Shown in pieces: positions 22,600 to 34,400 of a DNA stretch of 64,000 nt. The position numbers and the translations under genes are program-made. Each line of letters begins with the position of its first letter. Positions within the stretch are counted from its first letter, which is position 1. Below the pieces are notes generated by a model that was not told the origin of the DNA, did not search any database, and worked only from the letters and a program-made list of their open reading frames with translations. Source of the DNA: Carnegiea gigantea (taxonomy: Eukaryota > Streptophyta > Magnoliopsida > Caryophyllales > Cactaceae); contig JAKOGI010000532.1 of assembly GCA_029747015.1 (NCBI GenBank), positions 416,001 through 480,000 of the forward strand, given 5' to 3'.

Positions 22600-22785
22600 T
22601 GTTCAATCCAAAATTCTTATATTTTTATTTCCTTTATTATTTAATATTTATTCAAAATAAATTATTAAATTATGATTTCAATATGTTTTTGTTTGCCTTG
22701 TAGGAATTGTGGAAATTTAAAAAGAATGAATAAGTTGCTTGCCAAAAGAGATGGAGGAAAAGATGTTGGTTCAAAAAAAGCAGCT

Positions 22786-22958
22786 TACTAACACAAGTTG
22801 GTTCAAGTGATTTGACACTTGTTTCAATTAAGCAATATCCCAGTTCAAGTCTTGTGAATGGAGAAACTTTGTGATGTGAGAGCTCTATTCCTTATTGGGC
22901 CAACGATAACTCGACTCCAGTGAAATAGAGGATCCAAGACCAAAAACCAAAAAAAAAA
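22786..22958 (+). mobile_element. tRNA-related SINE inside the 5' LTR
   Basis: About 173 bp absent from the other LTR copy, ending in a poly-A run and flanked by a 13-bp duplication (AAAAAAAGCAGCT at 22773-22785 and 22959-22971). It contains a B-box-like AGTTCAAGTCTTG and an upstream TTGGTTCAAG region, as in plant SINEs transcribed by RNA polymerase III. The exact tail/duplication boundary is blurred by the A-run. Confidence 0.78.
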
Positions 22959-23185
22959 AAAAAAAGCAGCTCATCCTACACATATGGCCCAAATAACGAG
23001 CCCAATCTCTCTCTTTTAGTGTCATGCGTTATGCATGTGACTTATGCCGGCTTCCTCTTCATGTGTCGTGCATGCGATCAAGCTCCTCTCAGCACCTCTT
23101 TCCTCTTTGACCTCCCACAAAACCCACATTATTTCACCTCCCCTTCTTTTCTCTCTCTTCTTCATTGCTAGTAAAGCACGACCCC

Positions 23186-23369
23186 TGATAAGGAAAGAAC
23201 TAGTTTAGGATATTGTGATATATTTTGCGATAATATTTTGAGATATTGTGATGTATTTTGTGATAGAATTTGTAAAGAGTTTATTTGCTTTCCACATAGC
23301 TTGCTACTCAATATAGGCTTAGAATTCTACTTGAGGAACTCCCTTGTATTCAATCCACACAAATAACTC

Positions 23370-23409
<40 letters not shown>

Positions 23410-23430
23410 TTTGCGTTGCGTAATTTATCA
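23186..23430 (+). repeat. Copia-2 5' LTR
   Basis: 245 bp; contains a long (CT)n run at about 23370-23405 shortly before the LTR end and repeats of TGATATATTTTG-like words. Followed directly by the primer-binding site. Confidence 0.92.
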
Positions 23431-23484
23431 TGGTACCAGAGCACTTAATTTTCTAAATTCACCACAATTTGAAGGCGGAAGGCC

Positions 23485-24483
23485 ATGGGTAAAGAGGGTG
23501 AGAGTCCACCCAATGAGACCAAACCAAAAAAATTTATCATTAACTACCAATCACCCTACTTCCTTCACCCATCAGATTTGCGGGGAGTGATTATAAACAC
23601 TGTCAAGTTCAATGGGAAGAACTATGACTTGTTGGAGCAAGCTATAAGAACAGCTCTTAGAGCCAAAAATAAATTGGCCTTCATTGATAGAAAATTGCTC
23701 AAACCAGTGGTCAAATAATGTGAGTATTCGGAAGAAGTGGTAGCATAGGAGATGGTAAATTCCATGACCACATCATGGATTATGAATGTGATAGACCCTA
23801 AGTTACATCCAAGTGTAACTTATGTAGAATCCGCGCACAAGATATGGGAGAACATCCAGAAAAAGGTACTCTGTACCTAACGTTCCTAGAATACACCATC
23901 TAAAGGCCGCCATCACCTCTTATAAACAAGAGGATAGGAGGTCGTAGATTTTTTTTCCAAATTAATGAGCTTATGGAACAAGCTCGACAATTACACAAAA
24001 TCTCGACTTGCACTTGCGGCGCAATAGAGAAAATGGCAAAGATGTTAGAAGAAGAAAAGATACATCAATTCTTAATGGGGCTAGATGACGAGTCTTTTTC
24101 AACGATTTGGAGTTAGATCTTGGCCTTAGACCCATTGCCTTCATTAGATAAAATATGTAACATGGTTCAGCAGGAGGAGAATCATAAGGGATTCATGGTG
24201 CATCGCAACCAAAAGTACGAGACGGCAGCAGCATTCGCAGTTACCCAGCCTGTGAAGGCAACCCGGGAGCAACAACACACCAAGAGGATTATTTGCAACC
24301 ACTATGTCAAGTTCAGGCATGACGAGGCAGCGTGCTATGAGCTTATTGGCTATCCACCTGGCTGGAATACTCAAGGAGGAAGGAACAATTGTGGGAGAGG
24401 CCATGGAGGCCGTGAAGATGGATGCACCAACTTAGGAAGAGGACGTGGGACTGTAGCTAGCCATGAGGTGTCATATGCGGTGT
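23485..24483 (+). pseudogene. Copia-2 gag remnant
   Basis: An ATG at 23485 opens a 77-codon frame with the copia Gag N-terminal pattern (SPYFLHPSD, then KFNGKNYDLLEQAIRTALRAKNK). Stops and frameshifts follow. A second frame (24120-24485) carries the C-terminal region with a Cys/His segment (CNHYVKFRHDEAACYELIGYP; the second zinc Cys reads Y) and a Gly-rich tail. The N-terminal block resembles that of Copia-4 at 62779. Confidence 0.85.
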
Positions 24484-24639
24484 AAACTCAGGGGGAGACA
24501 TCCCAGGTCATAGCTTCGGTATCCCGGGCAGCAGCTTCAACCCAGGAGGCAAACAATTATTCAGCCCTACATGGATTCACACTGGATCAGGTACAACTAC
24601 TTCATATCTCACTTAAGACTCTGAAGTTGGGGCTCAATA

Positions 24640-27600
24640 AGTTATCTGGTGAGAAATCGTGGCTTTTTGATAGTGGAGCATCATACCACATGACAACTGA
24701 TATGAATTTATTGAATAATGTCATTGATATCGGTCCAATTCCAGTTGGTTTGGTGATAGGGCCGCAAGTGCACGGTGGCCTTGTAGTAATCAAGGTCGTC
24801 TCTCACAAGGAGTAGGTTGATCTATCGGGTCATATTCCCTCAAGATAGGCTGAGCAAATTAAAATTTGATATTAAAATTAAACTAATCAACTTTCTAATC
24901 TAATGGATAAATGATAATTGGAATTAAGCAAAACAAGCAATTACCTGATCCACGCATCAATCGAGCACTTCTTCCTTAATTGGTTACTTTAAAATCAATA
25001 ATAGAAGTATCACAACCCTTTTTTAAGGTGAAGTGAAATACCTAAATCTAACCAATTACCATTTCTCAAGGGTTCTTGATTTGTTTAGGTTTATTAAGCA
25101 TGCGATTATCATATTCGTGGTTTCTCAATTGGTGTGCTCTCTCATGACTCCACACAATCAAGTTAAATCCTAGGATTCTAGTATTAGATTTCACTTTCAA
25201 TTCTTCATCCAATACCCAAAACATACAAGAAAGTAATCAAATTCCTTACAAGATAATAAACTTCTAGAATTCGATAAAACAATCCAACAAATTGCAAAAT
25301 ATCAAATGATATAAACACAAGATCAAGAAATTAACAAATGTTTGCATAAATCTAAAATCAAACAACAAAGATAATCAAAATTACAAAACATAAATCTAAA
25401 TCTAGAAAAGAGAAGAGAAGAGAAGAGAAAAAAGATGCTTGGCCAAGATCGCGCTTGAACCGTCGTGTAAACTCGGAATGGAATCCTTGTAAATCTTCAC
25501 TTCAACTCACTCTCTGTCCCTCTAATCTAATCTAAATTCTAATCTAATTGGTAAAACTGGAGAGAGGACATGGAATGATGCTTAGTGCTTTCTGCTGCGA
25601 AAATGGCCTTATTTAAAGAGAAACACAATCAACCTCAGCCACACGATGAGGAAAAACAAACATGCTAATTATGCCTCCACTACGAACCGTGGCATCCACC
25701 ACAGGTAGACCGTGGTACTTGCTGGATCCAAAATCTTCTACTCTTCTTTTGCTCCACGGGTATAGGACTTGGGGTACCTTCGTGGTGGGTCATAAGGATG
25801 ACTTTTAAGAGTCAATTCTTGATCAAAAAGATCTCAAAACCTGTAAAAGTCATCAAAGCACTATATCCAAGCTAAAATGGGATTTTTTGGGTAAAACTAA
25901 GCATAAAACTTATAAATTCCCTAAAAATGCGTCAAAATGACCCTAAAATGATATGTTGTATGGGTACTTATCATTTGGCGAATGGATCAATAATTTATGT
26001 GGTTTAAAAAGGGCCTGTTAAACTAGATTCCCATTTGATCTTACAAGACATGTTATATGTGCCGAGCTTAGATTGCAATGTGATATCTACAACTTAATTG
26101 TTATATGAAATTAACTGCATGGTAACATTCATTAAAAAGCTTTGTGTGGTACAAGTCCTTACTACAAAGAACCTAAGTGGAGTGGATAAGCTCAGAAGGG
26201 GGTCTTCTTTTACAAGGAAGGATCAAACGCAAGCATTCAAGCTAACAAGGCTCTTTCTCAAGGATTATGGCATTGTAGGAAGGTGCATCCTTCAAGCTAG
26301 GCCCTTTCTAAAGTCTCTAGCAACATTCAAATAGATACTAGTAGTAAGAATAAAGACAATTTTTGTCACGTGTGTCTACATGCAAAGCAAACTCGTATAC
26401 CTTTCCCTATTAGTGAAAATAAAGTTTCAAAGTATTTTGAAATTATACATTATTATATTTAGGGTGGCTATCGTGTCAAGTCCTTTCATGGTGCTAGCTA
26501 TTCTCTCACCACTCTTGAGGATGCTAGTAGAGGGGTGTGGACCTATTTAATCCATGACAAAAGCAAATCATGACAATTAGTAAAGGATTTTTTCATGATG
26601 GTTAATAGCCAATTTGAGGCCCAAGTTAAGGTCATTAGGAGTGATAATGGTTGGGAGTTCACTTCGAGCTTGATGAAAAAGTTCTATAGGGAACATGGTA
26701 TTATACATCAAACTAGCTACGTAAATACACCACAACAAAATAGATGGGTAGAAAGAAAACCCCGTTATACTGTCAATATTGCCCGACAACTTAGATTTCA
26801 AGCTCATTTGCCGCTCGCGTTCTAGGGGGAGTGTGTCTTAACCGCTGCAGATTTGATTAATAGAATACCTTCCGTGTTAGATGGGTAAACACCCTATGAA
26901 ATGCTCTTCCATGCTAAGCCATCATATGAACACATTAGGGTCTTCAGGTTTTTGTGCTATGTGTACAACAATCAACGACAAAAGGACAAATTTGGTCCTC
27001 ATAGTACGAGATGTATTTTTCTTGGGTATTCCCATGGCAAGAAGGGTTAAGAGTTTATGATTTAGATAATAGGGATATATTTGTAAGTCGAGATGTTGTG
27101 GTTTGTAAAGAAAATTTTCATTTTCTAAGATCCGAATGGACGCACAAGCCGAAAAATGGCATTTTGATCAAGGTCAAGCACTCGATGATCATAGAATTAG
27201 GTTGCTCATTACATATACGCAGTCTGTCAGTTTCAGGTACACTGAATCTGCTGAGCCCGAAACTAATGGGCTGGTCATATCCAACCCTGAAGATGATGGC
27301 CGGTGCAGAGCTACGGACGACCCAAAATCAAGCCCAGCAAACACTGGCCATCCTGGTATGTGTGGTGGCTAGGGAATGTTAGCCCAGGCTCCGAGGCGAA
27401 TCTGGGTCAGTAGGCGCTGAGGGCCCAAGCAAAATAGGTTATGACCCAGTTGGCTTTACTGAACATTGCCTCAGTGGGCCTTCCAATGTTGATGAGGAGG
27501 TGTGGCCTAGTGAATCGCCTGGCCCAGAACGTAGTAAGCATACCTGAAAAACTATGAGTCATCTTCATGATTATTTTTGCTATACCACATCTCTCTAGGA

Positions 27601-29200
27601 CCCCTTGACTCATGCTCACACGCTTCAAAAGGTTTCTTCAGATGAACCATATCCCATTGCTAATTATGTTACTTGTGATAAGTTTTCAAATGCACATAAC
27701 TGCTACTTATCTACTATAACAAAAATTATGGAGCCCAAATTTTATCATGAAGTAGTTTGAAATGCAAATTGGAGAGAAGCCATAACCAAGGAGATTGATG
27801 CCTTGAAATTGAACAACACTTTGGCTAAAGTAGGTTTGCCTGTAGGACGTAAAGCTATTAATTGCAAAATGAGTTTACAAAGTCAAGTACCATGCAGATG
27901 AAAGCATAGAATGATGCAAAGCCCGTTTGGTGATCCGAGGTGATAAACAAGTGGAAGGCTTTCACTTCACAGAAAACTTTTGCAACTATTGCTAAGATGA
28001 CAAGTGTCAAGTGCTTTCTTGCTGTTGCAGCTGCTAGAGGGTGGGATCTCCATCAGATGGAGGTTCACAATGCCTTTCTACATCGAGATCTCAATGAGAA
28101 AGTATATATGACTCTACCAGCAGGATTCAAGACTTCCAATCCCCACAAAGTATGTAAAGTCCAAAAACCTCTATATGGATTGAAATATGCTCCCAGACAA
28201 TGGTTTACTAAACTCCCTTCTAAGCTCCTTGAATATGGCTTTGTTAGACCATATGCAGATTATTCCCTATTTACTTATCAAAAGCATGGAAAGTTTATGG
28301 CATTACTAGTTTATGTTGATGATTTGGTTCTAACTGGGAATGACCATGCTACGTGTTCAACTTTCAAAGCTTATATACATAGTTGTTTCCGCATCCAAGA
28401 CTTAGGCCCACTTAAATATTTTATATGAAAAGTGGCTTGTAACTAACATGGTCTATTTTTGTCCCAACGCAAATATGCCTTAGAGATTGTTGAAGAATGT
28501 AGTTTGTTAGGTCCAAACCTGTAGAATTTCCCATGGAGACTAATCATAAATTGGGTCTGGCTACAGGAAAGCCTCTCAGCGATCCTACTCAGTATAGAAG
28601 ACTTGTGGGTCGACTCATATGCTTAACGATTACTCGTCCTAAGTTAAGTTATTCTGTATATATTTTGTCTCATTTCATGCAGAATCCCAAGGAACAACAT
28701 ATGGTTGCTACTAGATGCATCCTAGGAAGGAAATCCTGGACAAGGGTTACTCATGCACCGAGACTCTGACTTACAGTTTGTTGCATACTGCGATTTTGAC
28801 CAGGGAGCATCTCCTCTCACTAGGCACTCTTTAACAGGGTATTTCGTTATACTTGGAAGATCACCTATCTCCTGCAAGACTAGGAAACAGACCATGGTGT
28901 CACATTTTTTCAGCTGAAGCTGAATACCGTACTATGGCAACAGTTGCCAGTGAGTTTATGTATGTTCGCTCCTTTTTTATGTCACTATGAGTGTTTGTGA
29001 AGCTTCCTATGAAACTCTTTTGTGATAATCAGGTTGCATTACACATTGCCAAGAACTCAATTTTTTATGAGCGAACCAAATATATCGAGATTGACTACCA
29101 TTTCATTCGGGAACATATTCTATCTGGTGAGTTAGTCACTAACTATTGCCCGTCAAAGTATCAGATTGCATATATTTTTACAAAAGCACTTCGTAAGTAG
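24640..29200 (+). pseudogene. Copia-2 pol remnant, split by a solo LTR
   Basis: The protease keeps an intact WLFDSGASYHMT near 24660. The frame PVGL... is cut at 24754 by the solo LTR and resumes at 25979. Then come the zinc-binding CHVCLHAKQ of GAG-pre-integrase (about 26366), the integrase core (IRSDNGWEF, TPQQNRWVERK; 26595-26825), RT (27940-28428) with YVDD at 28312-28323, and RNase H pieces (28533-28769, 28991-29200) including [15 protein letters not shown]. Many stops and shifts; not functional. Confidence 0.9.
24754..25973 (-). mobile_element. Solo LTR of the same family as the 47-54 kb element, nested in Copia-2
   Basis: A 1220-bp LTR with TGATAG...TTATCA ends and a perfect 5-bp duplication TTTGG (24749-24753 and 25974-25978). 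It is similar along its length to 52976-54116, for example GCAAGTGCACGGTGGC against GCGTACACTGGCG-type starts, CCCTCAAGATA, and AGAGAAGAGAAGAGA followed by a GCTTGAACCGTC match. By comparison with the full element it reads on the minus strand. No internal region remains, so it arose by LTR-LTR recombination. Confidence 0.92.
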
Positions 29201-29264
29201 CAATTTACATTCCTACAATCCAAGTTGGGCATCATTAATCTGCATGCTCTAGCTTGAAGGGGAG

Positions 29265-29474
29265 TCATAAGGAAATAAATGGTTTATGATATTGTGATAT
29301 ATTTTGTGATAATATTTCGAGATATTATGATATATTTTGTGATAGAGTTTGCAAAGAGTTTATTTGCTTTGGAATAGCTTGCTACTCAAGATAGGGCTAG
29401 AGTTCTACTTAAGGAAGAACTCCCTTATATTTAATCCATGTAGTCATGTACCTTAAGCAACACACACCAATAAT

Positions 29475-29510
<36 letters not shown>

Positions 29511-29533
29511 CTGTTGCCTTGCATAATTTATCA
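29265..29533 (+). repeat. Copia-2 3' LTR
   Basis: 269 bp; matches the 5' LTR but carries an extra segment of about 25 bp before the CT run (GTAGTCATGTACCTTAAGC) and a shorter (CT)n at about 29480-29507. More diverged than the Copia-1 pair, so the insertion is older. Confidence 0.92.
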
Positions 29534-30680
29534 ACCCACCCTTGCACTTCATGTTCTTCTTGCAGCCAACCCATAATCAACGTCTGGAACCTCTACCTAA
29601 TTTTTCTTCTGTTTCTTCACCATCATCAAGCTCCAGTAGCCGTTGGCTATTCATCTCCGTCATCATCATCTCTCCTTTCATCAATTGAGCATTGAAGGTC
29701 TCAGTCAAGCACCTCATTCGACAATTACAAGTAGGGGTTGGATTTAATTCGTGATTAATTAAAGCAATGAAGAACTAGGACTCAAAATCGGATATATTGG
29801 CACTAGAAGGTCGATTGAGGGGCAACAAGGAGTATATTAGCTTTAATCTCTTTATGTTCTTAAGCTCCCGAAACTTAAGTTAATTTAGCTTTAATTTCTT
29901 ACGACTCAAGTGAGACTTTTAGTTTTCGAGTGGGATTTGCTGGGTACTGATCCATGCATCGTGCTATATCATCATTCCTTTATTCTAATTCGCGATTCTG
30001 GACTTGCTTGTTAGTACTCTTTAGATCTGGTTGTTGCTGTCGGTTCCCCTCTATTTCCATTGTTGGTGGTGTGAATTGTGACCTGGGTTTTCGATTATCT
30101 TCACTTCTTTTCTTTGTCTGGGTAAAATTCTTTTAAATTTCACCAATTGGTTTATTGATTCGTTTTTTATGAGTTGCTTGGATATTACTAATATTTCTAT
30201 TTTGTCTAATTTCAATTCTATCAATTTAGGTTAAACATGATTCTGGGTCATGGGTTTAGAGTTTGATTGTAAGGGTTAGTGTCAATTATTCGCACTTGTT
30301 TTAAGTACTGACAAGGATGCCACATGCACAATTTCTCTATGGGAATTCTCTTTGGATAAAGTTTATAATTCTGAGCATGTTCACTAGATTAGTGGCTATG
30401 TGTGAGTTTGACTTTTGTGTATGTTTACTCAGTTTACTGGTGATTTGGTTTTTCGTTATAGTGATTATAATGAAGACTATTTTTGTTAGCATTTTCCCTT
30501 AGTTTAATAGCAGTTAGATTACTTTTACTATACTTAGCCAACTTATTTTTTCATACATTTGTTATTAAGTTAGTCCTCTAATGTTAATCTAGTAAGTTTA
30601 TGACATAGTTTCATACTCCATCGCTGTGGACTAACACTCAAGAGCTACATCAATAAACCATACATTTGTGAAAAATTACA

Positions 30681-30701
30681 AGTTTTGGTGTCGTTGTCAG
30701 A
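30681..30701 (+). promoter_or_regulatory. Degenerate primer-binding site of the gypsy-type element
   Basis: AGTTTTGGTGTCGTTGTCAG directly follows the LTR end. It differs from the TGGCGCCGTTGCCGGGG-type site mainly by C-to-T and G-to-A changes. Confidence 0.75.
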
Positions 30702-31461
30702 GACAACGACTATGAAATTAGGTTATCAATCGAGTCTTAGGTTAGTCGATTGAGTGTATTATTTCTTTTCGGTTTTGACTTGTGTTAGTTTCTATTTAGT
30801 ATTTATTTCTCTAAAGCAGTTTAGAATATTTATGTTATTATTTTTGTGTTTAGAATTTACATTTTGATTTTCTTTTGTTTAGTTATAGTTTTTGCCAATT
30901 TATAGTTGATTTTCTACCCCAATAAAATAAAAAAAGTAAAGTGGGAGCTATGAACGGTACAACAAGGTTCGAACAGGTCCGTATTGGAAGTGTTTCTATG
31001 TAGTTTTTTATTTCTCAGGTTTTCTGCTTTAATCTTTCTACGCTGTGCTCATTTTTATTTTTTGATATTTTTAGTAGGTTTCTAGGATCTTTTGGTGTCT
31101 AGAGGAATTTTTGTGGTATTTTGGATTTTCCAATTATTTTTGCAATTTTTAGAACTAGAACTGTGCAGTTTTTTTTGTAAATTTTTGTTTTTATTTTCTG
31201 GATTATTAGGCAAAAAATAATGAAAAAAATTATGTGCATATTTTCTCTGATTTTGCTGAATTTTCTATGAATATATATCTCATTTAGGAGCTTTGATAGG
31301 TTTTATATTTATTTTTATTGTACCTTTTGTTTTTCATTCGTCTTTTCTTTTCTATTGTTGTGCCAATGAACCAAAAAAAAATTGAAATTTTAAATTTGGA
31401 AAAAATTTAAGAATCCAATTTTTCATTTCCCATAATTTGAGCATGATCCTTTTTGGTAATA
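30702..31461 (+). other. Leader region of the gypsy-type element, no coding signal
   Basis: T-rich sequence between the primer site and Copia-3. No reading frame longer than background; no motif recognised. Confidence 0.5.
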
Positions 31462-34400
31462 TGATAATAGTACTTATGTAATTTTGATTGTATCTATTAT
31501 CTATATAAACATTCACCTGGCTCCCAATTTGGATAAGCCTTTCCATCGCAAAATTTTTCACATAGTATTAGAGCGTAATTAATCCCAATTTTCTTTCCTC
31601 GCCTCGCAAACCCTAGCTTTAGCCAACCCTAGCACCTTTTCCCTTTCTTCTTGTGCAAGAAACCATTGTTGCACAACCATGATGGCATCCACTACTAGAA
31701 CTGACATGCCTCTCGGCTCATTTGTCACCGACCACACACCTCCGCAAGCTAATTTCGACAATGAAGAGGTGATAACTCCGATGACCTCCTACCCTTCTTT
31801 TTTGGTTGTTGTGTCTAGCCTGCACACTACGGCTTCGTCGTTTTCACCATCCCCATGATCCTTCCATAGCTTCAGCCAACCCTCCTTTCCGTCGCTTCAC
31901 ATGGAATCCCATAACTTCGACTTCTTGATCTGGGCCTCACTTTTCTGATGTCACAACCCCTATCTCCATGTCGTCATCTCTCGGTGCTGATTGGGTCTTC
32001 CAACATTGGGTTCATGAACTCGCATGCTGCTGACCCAAGGTCCTTCTTACTCTTACCATACAATCATAGTTGGTCAGTTGTATCCCCCACGATATGGACT
32101 ATTAACATGATAACTATTGTCACTATATCCCTTGATAAAGTCAAAGACTTTCTCACTTGGAAGGACCAGTTTATCTCTTTTATGGTTATGCATTAGCTTC
32201 ATGGGTCCTTTGATGGTAATATCTTGCAACCGCCTCCTTACATCACAATATCTCTTGGTGATTAGTAACTAAATCTGACGTATCAGTTAAAGTGAATGCC
32301 TTCAAATCTTGATAAGCCTGAATGCCAACCCATTGATGAATACATGTGTCAAATTAAGTCCATTTCTAACTCTTTAGCAGCTATCAAGTCTTTAGTTTTT
32401 GATTTGGAACTGATTCAATACACCCTTAACAGTCTTGGATCCGATTATGACAATTTCATTGGTAATCCTTTCTTTCTTCCTGGCAGCATTACTTTTGATG
32501 AGGTTCATACGTGCTTGTTGTTTCATGAGCACCATGTGAATTTTATTCACAACCGTGAACATGGCTCTGTCACCCATCATTGTAGCCAATACCATTGGGG
32601 GTTCCGCTATAAGCTCTGCTCAATCGAACTAGAACCATCATTTTAAAGGGTGCAACAACAAAGGTAACAATTGTGGGCATAATAACAACTGCAATAGCAA
32701 TTGTCAATACAACAATGGTCCGAATTTCAACTTTTGTCTCAACCGACTACATCTTCTAGGAGCATCCCCATGGGTTCTCTTTATTAATTATAATTCAGTT
32801 GTTTCATAGTCCAATCTTTTTTGTACCTCTGTTTCTACTACTAGTTTTGCATCTGTAGGCAGTTAATTATTTGAGAGGGTGTTAGGGTCAACTCCTAATA
32901 TTGTCTGTCAAATTTGTCAATCTCCTGGCCATTATTCTGCTTCTTGTCTTGTTAGATATCAATCCAAACACATTTCCCACCTACCTGCTCTGGCCAATTT
33001 TTCACCTAATGAAGCTGTTAAAAGCCTTTGGAACTCGAATTCTGCTATGGCTGCTCATTTGACTCCTGAAGAAGGTAATTTATCTTCTATGAGTCCTTAT
33101 TTAGGTTCTAAAAAAGTTAAAGTAGGGAATGATTCTTTATTGCCTGTTGCTAACATTAGTTCATTAACTATTCAATTCATTCTAAGCCATTGCCTCTCAA
33201 TTCAGTTCTCCATGCCTCTCAATTAAGGCATAATTAATTATCTATTAGACGCCTTTGTAAGGACAATAATTGCCATGTTGAGTTTAATGGTTCTTATTTC
33301 TCTGTAGATGACAACTCCACCGGTGATGTCCTATTGGAAGCCCCTAATACGAACAATCTCTATCCTATTTCTCTCAATCTTCCACCTCGGTCTGCTTCTG
33401 CTTCCGCTTCCTTGCTTTAGATTCCTTGAGAGATGCTTGGGATAGGCGACTCTGTCATTGTGGAGCTAAAGTTTTAGACGTTCTTAGGGGGGAAAAAACT
33501 TATTTATGGGTCAGATTTTCATGATAATTGTATCACTTGTCGACTTAGTAAATAATTTCGTCTTCCTTTCAGTTAGGTAAACACGCTTCTGTTTCTTCAT
33601 TTTTAATACATTCTGATGTATAGCAATCTCCTACTATTTCTCATTCAGGTTTTCGCTATTATGTAATTTTTATGGATGATTATTCTTATTTACCTAGCTC
33701 TATCCTTTAAAATAGAAAAATGAGGTTCTTTCTATTTTTCAGAATTTCCAAACTATGGCTGAAAAACAATTTGGAAATTTCATAAAAAAATCTTCAAACT
33801 GATAGACATGGTGAGTTTGATGACCTTCCTATGCAGGACTTGTTTCTTCAAACTATGATCCTTTTCTGGAACTCTTATCCTGACACCCCAGCTTAGAATG
33901 GTGTTGCATAACATAATCATCATCACCTTCTTGAAATGGTTAGTGAGTTTCTTATTAAGTCCTTCTTACCATCTCAATTTTAGGTCAATGCTGCGTACAC
34001 TATTGTTTTTACTATTAACTATCTTCCTACAACTATTGTGGCTTCTGAAAGTCCATTTCATAAATGTTTTAGAAAATCCCCGACTACACTTTTCTTAGAA
34101 CATTTGGTTGTGCTTGTTTTTTGAATTTTTATGTATCTTCAAAAAATTAATTACAATCTCATTCTATGCAATGTGTTTTCTTAGGCATGCTACTCAGTAT
34201 AAGGGATATAGATGTCTGAAGCCTAAATTTGGAAAAGTTTTTGAAAGTTGACATGTACAATTTCATGAACATAATTTTCCTTTTTGTTTTCTAAAACATG
34301 ATGCTCCCCTTCATCCAGTCGCCCACGTCTAGTTTGTTAGTTATATTTCCTCTGTCCAATCTACCTCAAATTATTTGGCCTTACCAGGGCAAGGTTTGTC

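Larger units (their letters stand above)
23186..29533 (+). mobile_element. Copia-2: Ty1/copia element inserted in the gypsy-type LTR
   Basis: LTRs 23186-23430 and 29265-29533 begin TGATAAGG/TCATAAGG and end TTTATCA. The flanks ACCCC (23181-23185) and ACCCA (29534-29538) form a 4-of-5 target duplication. The homologous 3' LTR near 42320 lacks the element and reads AACCCCCTTGCGC across the site, which confirms the insertion. Primer site TGGTACCAGAGCA at 23431-23443, purine tract TTGAAGGGGAG at 29254-29264. The element is itself interrupted by a solo LTR (24754-25973); without it, it is about 5.1 kb. Coding region decayed. Confidence 0.93.
22600..30680 (+). repeat. 5' LTR of the gypsy-type element, split by a SINE and Copia-2
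   Basis: The segments 22600-22785, 22972-23185 and 29534-30680 match 41901-43482 in order, for example AAAAAGAATGAATAAGTTGC against AAAAAGAATGGATAAGTTGC and AATGAAGAACTAGGACTCAA in both. The LTR starts TGTTCAATCC and ends AAAAATTACA. Net length without insertions is about 1.55 kb, close to the 1582 bp of the 3' LTR. Confidence 0.82.

Noticed and set aside
30317..30502. Short open frames in the 5' LTR of the gypsy-type element
   Set aside because: Hydrophobic translations of T-rich LTR sequence, not conserved in the matching 3' LTR.
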